A stretch of DNA of 15,007 nt. Origin: Jeotgalicoccus sp052093725 (GTDB taxonomy: Bacteria; Bacillota; Bacilli; Staphylococcales; Salinicoccaceae). Each line of letters opens with the position of its first letter. Position 1 is the stretch's first letter. Under the pieces are notes generated by a model. That model saw nothing but the letters and a program-made list of their open reading frames with translations, searched no databases and had not been told where the DNA came from. Shown one piece after another: positions 13,178 to 15,007 of this stretch. Location of the stretch: NCBI GenBank assembly GCA_052093725.1, contig JBQDHL010000034.1:1-15007 (forward strand). The letters run 5' to 3'. The translations under genes and the position numbers were made by a program.

Positions 13178-13549
13178 TTAAGTCATCGGTATAACCAGAT
13201 GATTTAATCTTAGAATTCCGGTTAAATACTGGTAGAACTGTTCCTGTTCGTAAAAGTCTTCCGGCGATTTTGTTGAAAATTCAACGATGCTGAGATTTTT
13301 ATCTTCACACCATGATTTTATTAATTGATATTTTTTACCCTGGCCTTCGTTATAAAGAATGCCGTTGAAAATAGTATAGATTGCCTGAAGGTCCTGTTTA
13401 ACAGGTTTCATAACAAGTAAAAATGTTGCAGGCGATTTATCGTTGTATAAAAATATCGCATGCTTGACACGTTCATGATTATATTCAATCAACGCTTCTA
13501 ATTCAAATATTTCGTGATAGCCTTCACCCATTGTGATGAATTTTTGCAT
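13178..13549 (-). CDS. conserved hypothetical protein, 123 residues
   Basis: Soluble protein between ylbG and rsmD, minus strand. I recognise it only as a gene of this neighbourhood in Staphylococcaceae; related entries have been labelled methylthioribose kinase in databases, but at 123 residues without a kinase motif that label is not credible from sequence. Visible: MGEGYHEIFELEALIEYN at the start, a hydrophobic beta-like stretch ATFLLVMKP, and a C-terminal tail ending in two hydrophobic strands. There is no signal peptide or membrane helix. The start is ATG at 13547-13549, eight bases after AGGAG. It is divergent from rsmD by 59 bases and convergent with ylbG by one base. Confidence 0.78.
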   Translation of the reverse strand: MQKFITMGEGYHEIFELEALIEYNHERVKHAIFLYNDKSPATFLLVMKPVKQDLQAIYTIFNGILYNEGQGKKYQLIKSWCEDKNLSIVEFSTKSPEDFYEQEQFYQYLTGILRLNHLVIPMT

Positions 13550-13573
13550 GTAATCAACTCCTATAAATATAAT
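13544..13573 (+). promoter_or_regulatory. candidate promoter of rsmD-coaD
   Basis: TTGCAT (13544-13549), an 18-base spacer and TATAAT (13568-13573). The -35 overlaps the start codon of the divergent gene. On the minus strand TTTCAT, a 17-base spacer and TATTAT lie within the same 59-base gap and could drive the hypothetical gene. Confidence 0.5.
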
Positions 13574-13608
13574 ATATGACTATAGAGCCAAATGAAAGGG
13601 CAATACTT

Positions 13609-14148
13609 ATGAGAATTATCAGCGGGAAATATAAAGCGAAGAAATTACATACATTAAAATCAAACGATACACGACCTACAAGCGATAAAGTGCGGGAAAG
13701 TATATTCAGTATGCTCGGAGGCATCGAAGGCAGCGTACTGGACTTGTTTGGCGGTACAGGCGGTCTTGCGATTGAAGCGCTGAGCCGCGGAGCTGACAGT
13801 GCGATGATTATCGACGGTGCAGGTGATGCGATTAAAATTATTAAAGAGAATACTAAGGATCTGAGTGAACCGGTGGAAGTTTTCCGCAATGATTACCGCC
13901 GTGCATTAAAAGCTATGGGCAAACGCGGGAAATCATTTGATCTGATATTTTTGGACCCGCCTTATAATAAGAAACTAATCGATAAAAGTCTCGAGTTGAT
14001 TTCAGAATACAGCATTTTGAATGATGGCGGGAGAATTGTTGCCGAAGCGGGTAAGAATGAAACATTTAATCATAAGGGTTTTGAAGTTGAGAGAGAAAAT
14101 GAATATGGCTCGATTAAAGTATGGCTGCTTATTAAAGAGGGAAAGTAG
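13609..14148 (+). CDS. rsmD: RsmD, 16S rRNA (guanine966-N2)-methyltransferase
   Basis: Rossmann-fold SAM-dependent methyltransferase of 179 residues, the usual size, that modifies G966 (E. coli numbering) of 16S rRNA. Visible motifs: N-terminal MRIISGKYKAKKL and TRPTSDKVRESIFSML (RNA-binding part), SAM-binding DLFGGTGGLAIEALSRGA (45-62), and the catalytic DPPY at 116-119 within LIFLDPPYN, typical of N2-guanine methyltransferases. The start is ATG at 13609, eight bases after AAAGGG; an in-frame ATG at 13576 would place that site inside the gene and add eleven residues not expected of the family. It is followed nine bases later by coaD, the conserved rsmD-coaD pair of Firmicutes, and is probably co-transcribed with it. 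Confidence 0.94.
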   Translation: MRIISGKYKAKKLHTLKSNDTRPTSDKVRESIFSMLGGIEGSVLDLFGGTGGLAIEALSRGADSAMIIDGAGDAIKIIKENTKDLSEPVEVFRNDYRRALKAMGKRGKSFDLIFLDPPYNKKLIDKSLELISEYSILNDGGRIVAEAGKNETFNHKGFEVERENEYGSIKVWLLIKEGK

Positions 14149-14157
14149 GGAAGCATT

Positions 14158-14649
14158 TTGACAAAAAGCAAAATAGCGGTAGTGCCGGGAAGTTTTGATC
14201 CGATTACTTACGGTCACTTGGATATTATAGAACGCGCCTGTAAAATTTTTGATAAGGTGTACGTTTCGGTGTTGAGAAACTCTTCAAAGCAGGGATTGTT
14301 TTCACCGGATGAACGGATCGATTTAATTTCGGGTGTCACAAAACATCTGGATAATATCGAAGTGGTGCAGTTCGACGGACTACTCATCGATTACTGTCAG
14401 CAGGTCGGAGCGGATGCAATTATTAGAGGGTTACGTGCGGTCAGTGACTTTGAATACGAAATGCAGCTGACGAGTATGAACAGAAAGCTCGACAGCCAGA
14501 TTGAGACGATGTATATAATGACTAACAATAATTATTCATTTATTTCATCATCGATTGTTAAAGAAGTTGCGAAGTACGGCGGCAAGATTGAAGATATCGT
14601 CCCGCCGTTGATTGAAGACGCATTAAAAAAGAAATTTAAGGAACAATAA
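14158..14649 (+). CDS. coaD: CoaD, phosphopantetheine adenylyltransferase
   Basis: Enzyme of coenzyme A synthesis joining 4'-phosphopantetheine and ATP to form dephospho-CoA. It has 163 residues, the normal length (about 160). Nucleotidyltransferase motifs: GSFDPITYGH (11-20) with the catalytic His20, RGLRAVSDFEYE (90-101), and ISSSIVKEV (129-137), the ISSTxVR-like motif of the family. The start is TTG at 14158, with TAGGGAAG about seven bases upstream; no better start is in frame. It follows rsmD by nine bases. The stop overlaps the convergent tmcAL gene by 14 bases; the likely terminator lies inside that gene's coding region at about 14704-14746. Confidence 0.95.
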   Translation: MTKSKIAVVPGSFDPITYGHLDIIERACKIFDKVYVSVLRNSSKQGLFSPDERIDLISGVTKHLDNIEVVQFDGLLIDYCQQVGADAIIRGLRAVSDFEYEMQLTSMNRKLDSQIETMYIMTNNNYSFISSSIVKEVAKYGGKIEDIVPPLIEDALKKKFKEQ

Positions 14650-15007
14650 TAACCGGTGTATTGAAATCATTCTTGTCTCCGCCGGTAAAAGTATTATAAA
14701 CGTCCGTGGCCGTCACTTCGTGTGACACAAGGTCGCGGTTTTTTTTATTTACATTCGTAATAATATTTACAGAGTCGAGGCTTTTTAAATACTGCTGTCC
14801 GTTTTTCGTCATGCCGAGAATACGTACGCTGTCAGTCAGCATATGCTGATTCATCACATCATTGGTAATGTTCAACAGAATAGCGATCATCAGTCTGCTG
14901 AGTCTTGTCCAAGTGTAGCGTTTTGTTTTCACCGCTGATAAAAATGCGTCGTAGCTGTCTGCACTGCGGATTTTATCCTTCAGACGGTGTTCGAGCCCTT
15001 CGGTCAT
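14636..15007 (-). CDS. tmcAL: TmcAL (YlbM), tRNA(Met) cytidine acetate ligase, C-terminal 123 residues
   Basis: C-terminal part of a gene running off the right edge. The fragment TEGLEHRLKD, KTKRYTWTRLSRLM and ILLNIT matches the C-terminal helical domain of the YlbM/TmcAL family, which uses acetate and ATP to acetylate the wobble cytidine of elongator tRNA(Met). The N-terminal nucleotidyltransferase domain with its HxGH motif lies outside the window. The ATG at 15005-15007 is internal, since the family is about 380 residues long. It sits next to coaD on the opposite strand, as in S. aureus, and overlaps it tail to tail by 14 bases (TAA at 14636-14638). Confidence 0.85.
   Translation of the reverse strand: MTEGLEHRLKDKIRSADSYDAFLSAVKTKRYTWTRLSRLMIAILLNITNDVMNQHMLTDSVRILGMTKNGQQYLKSLDSVNIITNVNKKNRDLVSHEVTATDVYNTFTGGDKNDFNTPVIIVP
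14704..14746 (+). terminator. terminator of coaD embedded in the tmcAL coding region
   Basis: CCGTGGCC (14704-14711) pairs fully with GGTCGCGG (14731-14738) using two G-U pairs. Inside, GTCAC (14712-14716) pairs with GTGAC (14722-14726), and eight T follow at 14739-14746. It starts 54 bases after the coaD stop. On the minus strand the same bases encode NKKNRDLVSHEVTATD of TmcAL. Confidence 0.65.

Noticed and set aside
13554..13889. Minus-strand open frame of 111 codons antisense to rsmD
   Set aside because: It overlaps a certain gene almost fully, has low-complexity hydrophobic content, no Shine-Dalgarno and no family match; it is a shadow frame.
1..15007. Mobile elements, CRISPR arrays, tRNA or rRNA genes, toxin-antitoxin or defence systems
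   Set aside because: No transposase, integrase, regularly spaced repeats, long direct repeats or RNA gene signatures were seen; the gaps are short and filled by promoters and terminators.

Overview
The window is a chromosomal core segment of a low-GC Gram-positive bacterium, most likely a member of the Staphylococcaceae outside Staphylococcus itself (Jeotgalicoccus, Salinicoccus, Nosocomiicoccus or Macrococcus are the natural candidates). The backbone ylaN - ftsW - ... - ctaA/ctaB - ... - yugN - ylbF - ... - ylbG - rsmD - coaD - tmcAL is the one known from Staphylococcus and Bacillus. Two things differ from S. aureus: a complete caa3-type cytochrome c oxidase (ctaCDEF) is present, and no pyruvate carboxylase gene lies between ftsW and ctaA. 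Genus placement is inference from gene content and order; no rRNA is present.

Layout. (1) 1-201, minus: 5' part of an unrecognised conserved gene. (2) 357-1868, plus: ylaN (iron/Fur-linked small protein) and ftsW (septal SEDS glycan polymerase), separated by a small terminator hairpin. (3) 1918-3946, minus: a ZnT9-like cation diffusion facilitator and ctaA (heme A synthase), each with its own terminator. (4) 4265-9239, plus: ctaB (heme O synthase) followed by ctaC, ctaD, ctaE and ctaF, tightly spaced, ending at a UUCG terminator. (5) 9377-10815, plus: ctaG and ctaM (DUF420), two oxidase assembly factors with their own promoter and terminator. (6) 10875-13549: small conserved genes of alternating orientation: yugN (-), ylbF/ricF (+), a membrane-anchored glycerophosphodiester phosphodiesterase (-), ylbG (+) and a 123-residue hypothetical (-). 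(7) 13609-15007: rsmD and coaD (+), then the 3' end of tmcAL (-), overlapping coaD tail to tail.

How it works together. About half the window builds one respiratory enzyme. CtaB farnesylates heme B to heme O and CtaA oxidises heme O to heme A. CtaC (CuA plus a fused cytochrome c domain), CtaD (heme a, heme a3 and CuB), CtaE and CtaF form the oxidase, and CtaG and CtaM assist maturation. ctaA and ctaB are divergent across a 318-base gap. That gap holds a perfect 17-bp palindrome overlapping the predicted ctaA -35 box and a ctaB leader of about 185 bases, so the gap is the likely control point.

No mobile element, CRISPR array, tRNA, rRNA or obvious horizontally acquired island was found. I saw no candidate for an undescribed multi-gene system. 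The items worth a second look are regulatory (palindromes, a terminator embedded in a coding region, a long leader) and evolutionary (loss or relocation of pycA, retention of caa3 together with both CtaG and CtaM).
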